Assembly (NCBI GenBank): GCA_024811115.1
Contig: JAKOGH010000641.1
Location: forward strand, 1-64,000
Source: Terana coerulea
Taxonomy: Eukaryota; Basidiomycota; Agaricomycetes; Polyporales; Phanerochaetaceae
Length of the DNA: 64,000 bases
Direction of reading: 5' to 3'
A model generated the notes under the pieces. The model was not told the DNA's origin. It saw only the letters and a program-made list of their open reading frames with translations, and searched no databases. Each line of letters begins with the position of its first letter. Positions within the stretch are counted from its first letter, which is position 1. The translations under genes were made by a program, and so were the position numbers. This document shows positions 37,050 through 48,716 of this stretch, in pieces.

Positions 37050-38121
37050 GATCTGTCTTCTGCTACACTTCATGAGGGAGTAAATAAAGAGTAACACGCT
37101 GATCACTTACCAGCGGACAGTTAATTTGAGACAGAAGTCGATCAGTAGATGACCAAGCCCGCCCTCTGGTCTATACCCCTGTTATAACTTATGGAACAAG
37201 TTGATGTTAGCAGTGCAGAAATACTAGTGGTGGAGAGAAAAGAGCGCACTTTGCTCGAGGATGGGTAAGCTGTCGAGTTTATGACGAATTGAGCTGGTTG
37301 TGAGCTGTGCGATATAAGGTCATGGTCGCCCCAGTCACTTTGACTCACGGTCCGGCATGTCGACTCCCGCACATTCCCAATACGGCCGAAGGCGTTGTGG
37401 CGCTCGGAGCTGGCGGAGAGGTAATTGCCGAATTGCCGACCGCTAGCTCGGCCAAGTCGGCCGAGCGCGCTTACTGGCTTGCCTCTTACCACGACACAAC
37501 GCGCAACAACATGTCCTCAAGTCAAAATTCATCGAACGGTACTGCAACACAAAGACGCAATTGTTATGGCGAGTAGGACCTTTGCACGCAGTTTCATTCA
37601 TCGGTCCAGCGGCGGTACCACAAGGGTTCAAACGTCCAATGTTGAGCCGTACATACTCATCGCGAGTGACGTTCTTCAGTACGTTCAGGGTGGCGAGTTG
37701 TTACAGCGACCAGGATTACAATAACTTACCGCTGTTGTTTTGGGGACTCAGCGTAGCCGATGCCAGCGAATACAACGATACTTGGCAGCGTGTCTGACAC
37801 CTCACCCGCACCAAGCCGCATTGACAGGCACATATCAGGAAAGGCTGGCCGCCCCTCTACGCGCTGTACTCGGTAGCGCATATGTACTTCATCATGTCAA
37901 ATGCGCTCAAAGCCACCATCACAACTCATGGACACCGACTCTCACGGTTGTCCTCCAGACAATGCGACCCCAATGAGGACAAACGAAAGACAAAAAGCCA
38001 CCATCGCGGTGTTCGCTGTACATAAACTGAGGAAGCTGGCTTCCAAATGCACCAGCTCCTCCTGTCCGACATCAGACCCCCCCTATCATCCGACGACAAG
38101 TTATTTCTCCGAACTCCGCTT
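37050..38121. other. Intergenic, divergent
   Basis: This lies between the starts of the flavoprotein gene (-) and the DUF6535 gene (+). Short open frames only; no gene recognised. Confidence 0.45.
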
Positions 38122-40631
38122 ATGTCTGCCGAGCAACCATCTGAGCCCACCCCGGCCTCGAACAATGATGTAAGCGCCTGCAAACCTATGAATGAGATCG
38201 TGGAACTCATTTCGCACCGCAGAGCCTTCGCTATGGCGGCTGGTCCGCCTTGAATAGGACGGTTAGCGATCTGGATACAGCAAAGGTCAAAGATGCCAAG
38301 GAAGATATTGATACTCTACTCGTATTTGTGAGTGGTCGTATATCTAAAATGCAGAGGCACACTCTAATAACTTCTGGAGGCCGGATTATTCTCCGCAGTG
38401 GTCACCGCTTTCTTGCTAGAGGCTTACAAGAATCTTCAGCCGGACACGGGGGCCATCCTCGTTGGCCTTCTTCAGGTCATCATTGCGCAGAACAACTCCA
38501 CGAACTCCGCGCGTTCAGCATCTTCCAACCTCACCTCTCCTGTACCCGAGCTCGTCGTGCCAGACTCCGCCGTTGTAGTCAACATCCTTTGGTTTGCAAG
38601 CCTTCTGCTGAGCTTGGCTACGGCATCGATCGGGATATTTGTGAAGCAGTGGCTGCGCGAATATCTCGCTGCCGAACATGCCTCTCCTCGGGTACGGGTG
38701 CGCACGCGCCTATATCGCTACCCCGCTCTTAAACAATGGAGGGTCTTCGAGATCGCTGCCATCCTACCGCTCATACTGCAAGTAGCTCTGGCGTTGTTTT
38801 TCGTTGGACTATGCTACTTCACCGCTGCTGTGCATGTCACCGTCGGCAGAACGACCCTTCCCTTGATTTGCGGGTGGGCATTCTTCATCGCGGTTACGAT
38901 CATTGCGCCACTATACACGCCCCGGTGTCCCTTCAAAACCCCCTCCTCTCAAGAGTCACCCGGTTCGCCCGTAGGCGCATCGTACCCTGGGTGTTTCGTC
39001 GTACTCGAACCGTTCAGAATCATAGGCTCTCTCTTTCGGCTCTGGAATCCAACATGCTGCCGAGCCCTCATGAGGTCGAGGAGGAACGAGAGGAGGAGGA
39101 GAGCGCGGTGATCAGAACCGTACCCGACGCCGTCGTCCTTGCCAAGCTTGACCAGGCCATGATGGATGATGACTTGATGGACAGCCTCTGCGAAGCCCTC
39201 AAGCAAGCGCAGTCGGAACCTCATCAAATTGTCGAATTCGTGCTCTCGGTTCTCAGGCAGCGGCTCACGGTGCAAGAACGCCCAGATGGCCATATTACCT
39301 CGATTCCTAACCTCCAGTCGCTATCCAGACCCATTTGGCTTTCTATCACCGATCTTTTGGCCCATACCCTCCGCCTCCATGTCTTGGACCCCCTGTCATT
39401 CACGCCGCCAAACTCTAAATGGGTCACTGATGCCATTTTCATCCTCCTTGCCCCCTCGAGCTTCTTGCTGTCGAGCGAAGGGAGCAGCACGCTTGACGCA
39501 TTCATTGGATCCGACTGGTGGCCAGCTATGTGCTCTCGCATCGCCCACAGCCAAGCCTTGAAGTTTGTTCCTATTGCACAGGCCCTCAGCTCTGCGTTTA
39601 AGCTGATGGAGAAAGCTTCGCCGCTCCATATTCTGCGCCTCTACGCTGCATGCATTTGTCAAGACACCGCTCACGGCCATCTCAACAATTCAGGCTTACT
39701 GGAGCGTCTTCGGGACACAGAGCGACACGTTTCCCTATCCACGAAATCCGATCAGGTGTTCATTTCGGACCTTTGCAACGTGCTAGTCATGCTTCTAAAA
39801 TGCTACGTCACCTGCTTCGTAAAGCAACCGAACACCACGCTCAAGGAGGGGACGGTGGAAGCTCTCGACGTTCTGGGCGAATTCTGCGAACAAGCCGGCC
39901 GCAAAGAGCAGGCCGTGGAAGTTGCCTTCCTGCTTTGGCGGGAGGAGAAGATGACTCGGTGGATGGTGTACAGGAGTACTTCGATGCACAGGGCAAACCG
40001 GATCGAGAGCTTGCCCCGGCTTTTGGTCGACGCTTTCAAAAGCGGTATCAAAGATCGTAAGCCCGTTTATCGAGCATCTCTCTCAATCTGAGGCTGAGTG
40101 CCAATCATAGAGCGCGACAGGAAATTCCTGGAAGCCATCAAGAATCAGGTTCTTGTTCACTACCAGACTACTCCGGACGGGGCTCTCGGTGTACTCGAAA
40201 ATAACGTGGAATGGCGTACGATCGATTATATCCGGCTATGCCTGCTTCATCTCCAGCTTCTCGAAGCCTGGCTGCCCATGTCGAACGAGGATGCTTCGCC
40301 ACCAGCGGACCGCTCACATAATTTCTGGCCGATAGTTTGGGCCAAAACCGCATCGACCATCGAGGCGTATTGGGAGAAGAAAGGCTGGCAGCACGGTCGT
40401 TATGTCGAGAAGAGCAACCACGAGGCCAACTACGTACCGCTCACCGCTGACCAGATACTAGACGAAGATAGAGGCTTGGCTGGAGAGTGCCTCGGTATGA
40501 TGGAACGTCTTGACGAAAGTCGTCAGCGGCACGGTCTTGATTCCGCGACCTCTTCCTTGTTTCCGGATACGCTGTTTAGCGCCTTGCGTCTTTTCTCTGT
40601 TGAAAGCGCTACTTCCGTTACATCGCCGTAA
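38122..40631 (+). CDS. DUF6535 domain membrane protein, with a one-base frame break
   Basis: Exons 38122-38169, 38223-38327, 38380-40056 and 40111-40631. The DUF6535 hallmark is built by splicing: YGGWSALNRTVSDLD ... KEDIDTLLVF/AGLFSAVVTAFLLEAY, followed by a second helix pair (VVVNILWFASLLLSLATASI; FEIAAILPLILQVALALFFV; LPLICGWAFFIAVTIIAPLY) and CPFKTP. The family is abundant in Agaricomycetes and has no known function; the N-terminal membrane part is followed here by a large, mostly helical soluble part of about 570 residues. At 38939-38943 a run of five C lacks one base: six would join CPFKTP to LLSRVTRFARR and stay open for another 1.1 kb. The last exon continues the helical region and stops at 40631. 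Confidence 0.82.
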
Positions 40632-40751
40632 AATGGCAGAGTTGAGCATTATAATTAACGGATAGTCCGCGTGTATTATTTTCGAGCATGTAGAATTCAT
40701 TCAAGTTACAGTTTTTCCACTTCCGAAGGCGATACAAATGGCGTACGCAGC

Positions 40752-42006
40752 CTAAAAGAGCTTAATGGATGACCGAGTGTTCCCATTGCTATCCACCAAC
40801 AGGTTATCCTGAGCAGCGAGGCAACCGGTCAGCAACCTCACAATTGCGCTATCGGAAAGATGTGAGTACGTACCGAGCAAGAGCTGCCGAGGGCAGCGTT
40901 TCCGATCCAACCGGGCTCCCAGTAGACCACGCCAAGGCCATGACCTCCAGACAAACCGGTCAGGACGTTCTCAATGTCCTTCACCCATGTCTGTTGGCCC
41001 GCGGCCGACTTTTGGGATGCTCGGCTCAGAGAGAGCAGTGGAAGACGTGCACGCAAATGGCCAGTTGGTCTCGGCGACGATGACGTCCTACAAAACAAGT
41101 CAACTTGACATTCATGCCGCGGATATACTAGGGAGTTTACCTTGCTGAACTTTGACACCACACCACTCAAGGTGGACTTCAGGTTGTTAAGAGTAGCGCC
41201 GGTGCCATAGAACGGGTAGAACGAGAAGCCCATGATGTCGACGTCGGCTGCAGCTAGAGCACCGGCGACGAATATACCTCCCCAGAAGTAGTTGACGCTG
41301 CTCGAGTCCCAGCCGTTGGCGATGTGGATGACGGTTTTAGTCGAGGAAGACGCCGCGCGGACACCAGAGACTGCGGAGTGCAGCAGCTCGGAGGCGGGGT
41401 GGAAGCCAGCCTTGCTGATCTGCCCGACCGGCCAGAGCAAGCCGTCGTTGATCTCGTTTCCGACCTGAATGTAGTCGATGGACACTCCTTGGCTCGTGAA
41501 TGCCGAAACGAGGTTCTTCGTGTAGCTGTAGTCATCGGCTGAGCTCCTAGTGTACGAACAGAACTCAGAACACTCACGTGTATATTTGGGTGTTCAGCCC
41601 GTTGAGGTCAGTTGGCCATCCGGAGGGAATACCCTGATGACCAGGGTCGGCCCCTAAGGTTGCCAAAGTAAAAGCGTACGCGAAAATGGGAGCAAAGAAA
41701 GTACTTACAAGTGTCGCTGTAGTGCAAGTCAATGAGCACCTTCAGGCCCGCAGCCTTCGCACGCTTGGCAAGGGCGATGGCGTAGCTCTGAGTGTATGTG
41801 CCTGCTGTCCAGATGCGAATTCGGGCAAGCTTGTGCCCATTCGCCGCGAGGATCTTTTCGAAGGGTTGAACGGACCCGCCGCTGGTGTACTTGATGCCCT
41901 GCGACTCGAGGAGAGGGACGGAAGAGATATCCGCGCCGTTGAGGGATAAGGTCAGAGCCTGTACGGCGCAGAGCAACAAGCCGAGGAGAATAGTCGTGGG
42001 CTGCAT
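40752..42006 (-). CDS. Secreted arabinogalactan endo-beta-1,4-galactanase (GH53)
   Basis: The protein starts MQPTTILLGLLLCAVQALTL, a secretion signal, followed by LNGADISSVPLLESQGIKY. GH53 blocks follow in order: KLARIRIWTAGTY, LKVLIDLHYSDT/WADPGHQGIP (joined by an intron), SIDYIQVGNEINDGLLWP with the acid/base Glu in GNEIN, DIMGFSFYPFYGTG, and VAETNWPF with the nucleophile Glu. YWEPGWIG and the last exon DNLLVDSNGNTRSSIKLF close the chain at 40752. The enzyme cuts beta-1,4-galactan side chains of pectin (type I arabinogalactan) and would act outside the cell in plant-matter breakdown. The length is the usual 330-350 residues. It converges with the DUF6535 gene. Confidence 0.95.
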
Positions 42007-42527
42007 AGTGGGTCCGACGTGATGCCCGTTGTGCGGAGTGCAGCGACGCCGTCCGCTGCAGTCCAGTCCTTAAGTATATATACCTAGGGAGCGAAGATCG
42101 CATGGCGGCAAAACATCGAAACCGGGCCACTGCATGCGGCCCAGCAGCTGTCACGCGAACATAGACATAAGTATAGCAACGTGAACCTGTGCTGGTGACG
42201 ACTCACGCGGAAGTAAGCCTGGTCAGTCCAGGGCCTCAGGTGAGCCTTACTTCCAGAAGATGGGGTACTCAACTGCGTAACAATCTTGCGCCTCTTTGTT
42301 GTGATTCGCCGACACCAAGCCGAAGTAATTCTGAATCAAACTTCTCCCATTCTTGAAAAGTCAGTTGACATTATCCAGTTTGATACGCCTCCCGTCCGTG
42401 CAGTGTCCGCTAACAATCGAGGAGAGTATTCTGCAGATTATTTGATGGCTCTGACGTCACAAACCTGCAGACAAGTCCAAGCCAAGTCCAGGAAATACAG
42501 AAATCAATACCAGGCTGAGCGCATGGA
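42007..42527. other. Intergenic
   Basis: Upstream region of the GH53 gene and 3' region of the capping-enzyme gene. No gene recognised. Confidence 0.5.
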
Positions 42528-43646
42528 CTACTGCCAACCACCATCTGCATTGCGTACTAATATCCTTGCGTTGTTCACGAAGGCCCGGATGAGTTCATCG
42601 AATGCGCTGCGTTCCAGTTCGGACGCATTAGGATCCGCACGCTTCGTCGCGGTTGCGAGAAGATATTCCGGTCGTGCAAGCTCTACTTCCAATTCATGGA
42701 GGATTTCCGGCTGCAACAGACGAGGTTTTGACGTGCGAATCCATCAACAGGCTCGAGACTCACCTTGGCGTTTGGTCCGGCGGTAGAGGTAACCTGGGTA
42801 AGGTCGATGGCGAACTCTTCGTGCGTATAGCTCAGGCGGTCCTTTCTTCGGGTATGGGTGGGTGTTCCAATTGGCGGAGGAACTGAGAACCCAGTCAGTC
42901 GAATTTGGAAGAGGGGTCGTATAGGGGACATACCTGGGATTTCCATGTTGACGCTTATTCTCCAGTCGGCCGCTCTCTTGGGGCAGTATATGTCCAGACT
43001 TCCAAGTCGGAGCTTCCTCATGCACGCAACAACTTCCCCAGACTTTTCTTGTCGTGTAACCCGTATCTTCTCCTTCTCCCTGACATTCTCGCTGGCGTAG
43101 AATGTATCCACCAGGCGTAAATGGGCGTATTCCAACGGAGAAGACGGATATCCTGATTGCGATGACTTCAACTTTAGCTCATTCAGTAGGGTGTTGAAAT
43201 GCTTATGCTGAGCCTAAAGGCTGGACGCGTTGGGATATGCAGGGGCACTTAGCGGCACTGAGCTTACTGGTGACATATTCGACTCGAAACGCGTGTCGAG
43301 AGCGTCAGGAGTGAGAACTGGTACAATCATGAGCGCACAACGGGTCGCGAGTGAGCACGATAAACGTACTGGTTTCCACGAGTACTGGAAATGACAGCCT
43401 TTGCCCCGACACCTTCTCCCTCAACACGCCGACCTTCGCCTCAACTTCTACCGCGCCAGGCCCATCTGGTCTCGTCACAATCATATGGTGCACGAAATCT
43501 GCGACTTCGCGTATGAATTCGTCGAGAGGCTCAACTCCCAGGATAGAGAGCGAGAGCGGCGGTATGTCATGGCCGTTCGACTCGGCCGGTGGCGTATAGC
43601 GGGCTCGTTTTGGTGGTCTTTCACTGTCATGGTCTCCTTCTGGCAT
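42528..43646 (-). CDS. CET1: mRNA 5'-triphosphatase (capping enzyme beta subunit)
   Basis: About five exons with clean short introns. The three metal-site strands of the fungal tunnel-type (TTM) RNA triphosphatase are all present: EVEAKVGVL in exon 1, RRKDRLSYTHEEFAIDLTQV in the centre, and HELEVEL near the C-terminus (made by the last splice, PNAK/PEILHELEVEL). The first and last supply the glutamates that hold the metal; the Arg-Lys-Asp-Arg strand binds phosphates. The enzyme removes the gamma phosphate from nascent pre-mRNA, the first step of capping, and works with the guanylyltransferase Ceg1 in the nucleus. The N-terminus (PPKRARYTPP) looks like a nuclear signal. The start at 43646 is only 176 bp from the divergent E1-alpha gene. 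No frame break seen. Confidence 0.93.
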
Positions 43647-43822
43647 GTATACAGCGTAATTCAGTGCAAGCGGGCGGGCGAGTGAAGTAGGGATAAGGTC
43701 GAAGGAGATGTCAAAGCAGAATTGTGGTTAGAGTACCGCTGCGGTACTTTGCGAAGTGCTTATGGGCGCTTCTGCGCCACCTTGTATAGGGCTGAGCTTT
43801 ACGGAGGTCATCCACTTCGACC
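43647..43822. promoter_or_regulatory. Very short divergent promoter (176 bp)
   Basis: The translation starts of the mRNA 5'-triphosphatase (-) and E1-alpha (+) genes are 176 bp apart. Both upstream regions and both 5' leaders must fit here, so a shared bidirectional promoter is likely. No specific binding site can be named. Confidence 0.6.
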
Positions 43823-45703
43823 ATGTTCCGGATATCTCGTATCCCAGCCTTCGCCCTCGGCACCTCGTCAGCATGTCGTAGGCTTGCTACAGCGGCCTCT
43901 CAGCTTCCGTCGCAATCTCATGGGCACCTTCCGACCTCGCAGTCACCCATAACCCCGAAGCTGCAGTTCTTCAACTCTGTTATGGAGGAGGGGAAGCAAA
44001 TCCCTACCTATCGTGTCTTGGATGGTAGCGGGAAGGTCATAGAGGGTGCGGAGTTGCCAGAGGTGCGCTCTGGAGTATCTGACGTGCTCGCGTGGTACTC
44101 ACAGAACTGTACGGGCGCAGCTCGATGAAGCATTGGCACGGAGAATGTAAGTTCCTCTTATGTTAATATACGTCTGCTGCTCACTTTGCTCAGGTATAAG
44201 AACATGGTGCAGCTTCCCATTATTGATACTCTCCTATACAACGTACAACGACAAGGAAAGATATCGTTCTACGTATGTACTACAGCCGGCGGTTTTGCGC
44301 TTCCGGGCTAAATACGTGCGTTAGATGACAGCAGTGAGCACAACATGAAAAGACTTGTGAGCCAGTCTTGAGTCTCAGTGTGGCTATAGCATGGTGAAGA
44401 AGCCACCTTGATAGGGTCTGCCGCGGCTCTTGCAAGCGACGATGAGTGAGTGCTTCATACATTCTGGCGAGCGTATATTCATCACGGCATTATTATCAGA
44501 GTACTCGGTACTGCGGGCACTATCCGTCAGCGATTATTTTGCTGATTAATTCGCAGGCCAATACCGAGAAATGGGGGTACTTCTCTGGCGCGGGTTTAGT
44601 TACGACGAAGTAATGGCCCAGTGCTTCGGCAACTACGAAGATACATCTACCAAAGGAAAGCAAATGCCAGTAGTAAGTCCGCTCTTCGCTTAACACGCAA
44701 ATCGTCGGCCAACGTTCACGCAGCATTTCGGCTCGAGGAAATATCATTTCCACACCATTTCGTCCCCTTTGGCCACACAAATTCCACAGGCGGCGGGTGT
44801 CGCCTTCGCCCTTAAGCGAGACCCAGCACGGCGGGGCCGCAACTGCGCTGCTGTGTATTTCGGAGAAGGAGCGGCATCTGAGGGCGACTTCCACGCTGGT
44901 ATGCTGCTAGGTGAGCGCCGGAATATCGAATTGCATACGCGCCCCTTCTCAACTGCCGTTACCCTTCACTTAGCCTCCACGATACCATCACCAACCCTGT
45001 TCATCGCGCGTAATAACGGATTCGCGATATCAACGCCGTCATCTGAGCAGTACCACGGCGACGGTATTGCTGCCCGCGGCCCTGGTTATGGTGTGCAGAC
45101 CATCCGCGTAGATGGGAACGATATTCTCGCTGTGTTAGCCGCTGTGCGGGAGGGCAGGCGGCTATGCATTGAGGAAGGCCGCGGTGTTCTCATCGAAGCG
45201 ATGAGTTATCGGTAAGTAGCTGCTTCATTCCGTGAACTTCCCAGCATTCATGGCGTGGATCTACAGTGTCGGCCATCACTCGACCTCGGACGATTCTTTC
45301 GCGTATCGCCCAAGGCAAGAAGTCGAGGACCGAAAGCGTATTGACAACCCGATAGCACGGTTCCGTTCCTTCCTCGAGTCTCGTGGCTGGTGGGGTGTCG
45401 AAGAGGAAGAGTCCTACAAGGATGAGGTGAAGAAGGAGGTGATGAAGGCCTTCAAGCGAGGCGAGAGTATGCAACGGCATGGGCTTTCTGTGATGTTTAG
45501 TGACGTTTACGGCGGAGAGGAGCCTTGGAATATCGTAAGCTTCATGTCAACGACCCAGTGGACCCTCCTCATTGACGTGGTAACAGAAGGAGCAACGCGA
45601 AGAGCTGAAAACTCTGTTGAGGAAGTACGGTCAATCATGGGAACCATGGAGGACAGAACTTAAGAAGTACAAAGGCGAAGGGAAAGACTTGGTCGAAGAT
45701 TGA
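43823..45703 (+). CDS. BCKDHA: Branched-chain 2-oxoacid dehydrogenase E1 alpha subunit
   Basis: Eleven exons sum to 447 residues, the usual length, all in phase: 43823-44062, 44121-44146, 44194-44272, 44325-44333, 44390-44445, 44500-44507, 44557-44672, 44724-44910, 44974-45211, 45267-45534, 45587-45703. The N-terminus ([20 protein letters not shown]) is a typical mitochondrial presequence. Family blocks are [70 protein letters not shown], the thiamine-diphosphate site [13 protein letters not shown] with [10 protein letters not shown], and the phosphorylation-loop region [13 protein letters not shown]. This subunit pairs with E1 beta in the matrix complex that decarboxylates the 2-oxoacids of valine, leucine and isoleucine. 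Exons four (9 nt) and six (8 nt) are unusually small but are required by conserved residues. Confidence 0.96.
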
Positions 45704-46485
45704 CAAAGCCCCCGCCGCCACTTGACATTGTATAGTATGCTACCGTAGTCAGTCCTGTATCTCTATGTCGACTGTTGGCCTGCTCTCTACGGTCGTCCTC
45801 GACCTCACTGTGCATATACTCGCTGTACCATGGGATGTAGTCAAAGCTGATTATATGCGTGCCTTCGACTTGCGTATCCTCACGTAAATATGGTATTTCC
45901 AGCAGAAGCTCATTTGCGCGGCCGGCGGCGGGCCGTCTTAGCCGCCGGCGTACATCACATCCCGTTCCTGTTTTGTTCTTTCTGGTCTTCCACCATGTCC
46001 CCCTGGCAACTACCCGATGCAGCCATCCCATTCACCTCTTGCTTTGCGGCGGCATGTTATCCTGACGTTCGCTGAGGTTGTTGCAGACGTTTGTGAGTGT
46101 ATTTGTGCATGTGAGCTGTGATATAGTTGAGGTATTTCGAGGACGTGCGGTCGTCGGTCGATGCGTACACTAATTGCAGCAAAGATCTCGTCCCGCTCCC
46201 AGTATATGCTCGACAACGTCACAGCCTAGCAACCGCGAACGTAACTCGCGAGCTTCGTGATTGACTCGCGAGGAACACAGCTCGGGCTCGGGGGATGGAT
46301 AACCGCCAAGGGGTCCAGACCTGGGGAGCTAGCGTTCTTCGAGCGGTGCGTGCGACGGAAATGTGCGCACTTATCTGTCCCCATGGTGGGCAGCGCATCC
46401 CCTTGATCTCGTTCCTTCGTCTTCGCTGCACGCCGCGCGGTCAAGGTTGTCGCAACGTCCTGGCGCACCCCTTAACGGCAACGCC
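45704..46485. other. Intergenic
   Basis: 3' region of the E1-alpha gene and upstream region of the membrane protein gene. Short open frames on both strands; none recognised. Confidence 0.45.
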
Positions 46486-48219
46486 ATGACCTCCGTCCAT
46501 GTCGCACTGGCATCCATGCTCTTGGCTTTTGGACCGCAGGTCGTCCTCTCCTTTAATTCGATTTCTTTCTCGGCCGTCGAGCAGTGTGGCAATTTCTCTG
46601 TAAAATTCTCCGGAGGCAGCCTGCCTGCTTCTCTTCCTCTTGCTTTGACCGTCGTTCCCTTCAACTCCACCCCGATATCGATTGAAATCCAGGCGTCCAA
46701 CTGGGACAGTACCACGCTTAAGGGTGCGGCAGTCACATTCCTCCCCTTCCCTGCAGACACCCAGTTCGTCGCGTCCCTCGATGATGCCAACGGCGTCGGT
46801 ACCGGCTCCGTCTCGGATATCATTCGCGTCGACCCTTCCAGCAATATATCATGCCTTCCAACTGGATCTACGGCCACGACGCCACGATTTACAGTTGCAA
46901 CACCCCTCACGCAGTGCGAGGACTTCGCGGTCAGCTTCGATCCCACGGTGGTCAGCTCCGCTCCATCCGCTCGCGCGTTCGTCCCGAAGGGCCTGTCGGT
47001 CTTCCTGAATCAGAATGTTCAAGCAAGTACCTCAGGACACGCTGTGTACAACATGGCCGCGGCTGTTGGAGAGCAGGTCGTGCTGACGTTTAAGGACTCT
47101 ACTGGCTTCCACCAAGCGACGGATCTACTCGTTGTCCAGGGGGAATTCCAGTAGCCCTACGGGCTGCTTGCCGGCCTCGAGCGCCACGACTTCAACCTCT
47201 AGTTCGTCGTCAGATACGAAGGCGGGACTTTCGAGGTGAGCTGCAAAAATACACCATGTAACTGTCTTCTAACTTCTTGTCAGTGGCGGCGTGGTCGCTA
47301 TAGCTGTCGTTTGCGCAGTGAGTGTCGGTGGAATCGCAGTCGCTATGGCGTTTTGGTTCCGTCGAGAACGCCAACGGGTGCGACGTGTCAGCGGAGGCGA
47401 CTCGGACACCTATCAGGGAAGCCAGTACCCCACGTCCCCTGGGCAGATGAAGATGTTCGTGTATGGCGGAGATGGTCATAATGCCTCGTTCGAACCAATG
47501 GTGCTCGACTTGAAACCGCTGCCCAAGCCGCCAAGCGTCTCTTCGTGGCCACAGCCTGGGCAGGAGCTCGAAATCAACGTGAAAAATCCCCTTTACACAA
47601 AGCCCGTTTTTGACCTTTCCTCTCCTGCGTCGCCGCCAACGAGACCGTTGTTCAGCCCAGTCGCCGTCGAGCGCGATCGCAACTCCATTCCCATCCCTGT
47701 GCACACGCCGAGATCCATAGCCAGCGTATTGGACATGCAAGCGCCCAGGGGGAGCATCCCTATGACCACAAGGGACAACGATCGCTCTCCGTCTCTTTCA
47801 TCCGACGATATCGAGAATATCCTCGACATGGCGACCATGTACTCTGGTCCCGCGACTCCGGGCACCATGCGCTCGAACGCGCTCCGTCAGTCGTCGAGCA
47901 GCAATGTGCTGCCCGCCTGGACTGTGCAGTCGTCGGGGGCGGCAGAAGCAGCGCAGGGAGCTCTCCTGCGGCGCCGATGACCCCGCCCGCTGACCGACCG
48001 GCGCTGCGGCTCAACGCCAACACCCTCGCCATCGCGCCCCTCACACCTGGGCTCCTCACGCCGCTTTCTGCAAACACGAACCGCGAGCCTCCTCGAGCAC
48101 CCCTCCCTTCCTCTCCCGTTCCCTCCACTACAGGATTTGACCAGCCCTCTGTGGACAGCGGCGCAAACACACGGACATCTAGTATAGGCAACTGGGATTT
48201 TGTCACTCCACCTTCATAG
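46486..48219 (+). CDS. Single-pass cell-surface protein with duplicated ectodomain, two frame breaks
   Basis: Starts MTSVHVALASMLLAFGPQVV, a signal peptide. The ectodomain holds two similar units: the first begins QCGNFSVKF and ends GSVSDIIRV; the second begins QCEDFAVSF and ends HQATDLLVV. A Ser/Thr-rich stalk follows, then, after an intron ending just before 47282, a membrane span VVAIAVVCAVSVGGIAVAMA with FWFRRER on the cytosolic side and a tail of over 300 residues rich in Ser and Pro. Two G5 runs break the frame: at 47139-47143 (one G too many, between LLVVQG and NSSSPTGC) and at 47935-47939 (one too few, between VQSSG and GRSSAGSSPAAP). If the second is real, the protein ends at 47980. 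This layout fits a wall-stress or adhesion-type sensor, but no family is recognised. Confidence 0.75.
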
Positions 48220-48716
48220 CACTGGTTCGTTATGCATCACGTTTGTGAACATGCTACTCCCTCCGTACGAGTCTCTGCGGGGCCCGGGCACGACGCTTCC
48301 GATTTGGCCAGGATCGCACACCGACTCTTCGGTTGTATCATATACGTATACAGCATATGTTGTATCTGTAGATTCCATTCGCGCTAATCCGTAATTCTCC
48401 ACCGTACATACACTCCCAGACAGAACCGCGTTCGTAGCGGCAAGCCCTGCAACAACGATGTCAAATTGTCCTTGACTGAAATCTCAGCGAAATCTTCGGT
48501 GCGACATCGAACGAGACGCTTTTTTAGCGATGATTGACGGCAGGTTTCAGCCGATTGCCATGACATTTGAAGACTCTGGAGAACAGTCAAGACAGTACCG
48601 TCAGCAGAAGCACACGGATTAGCGTAAAGGAACGCACTTTATGTTCGTGCATCTTTTATAGAGTAAGAGCTATCGTGCGCTGGTGTAACGCTTCGAAAAT
48701 GCAAACCTCCCTAGAC
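48220..48716. other. Intergenic, convergent
   Basis: 3' regions of the cell-surface protein (+) and the small basic protein (-). No gene recognised. Confidence 0.5.

Noticed and set aside
38170..38327. Apparent frameshift near the start of the DUF6535 gene
   Set aside because: A 53 bp intron after the short first exon (ending Asn-Asn-Asp) joins in phase to SLRYGGWSALN, so the gene start is intact.
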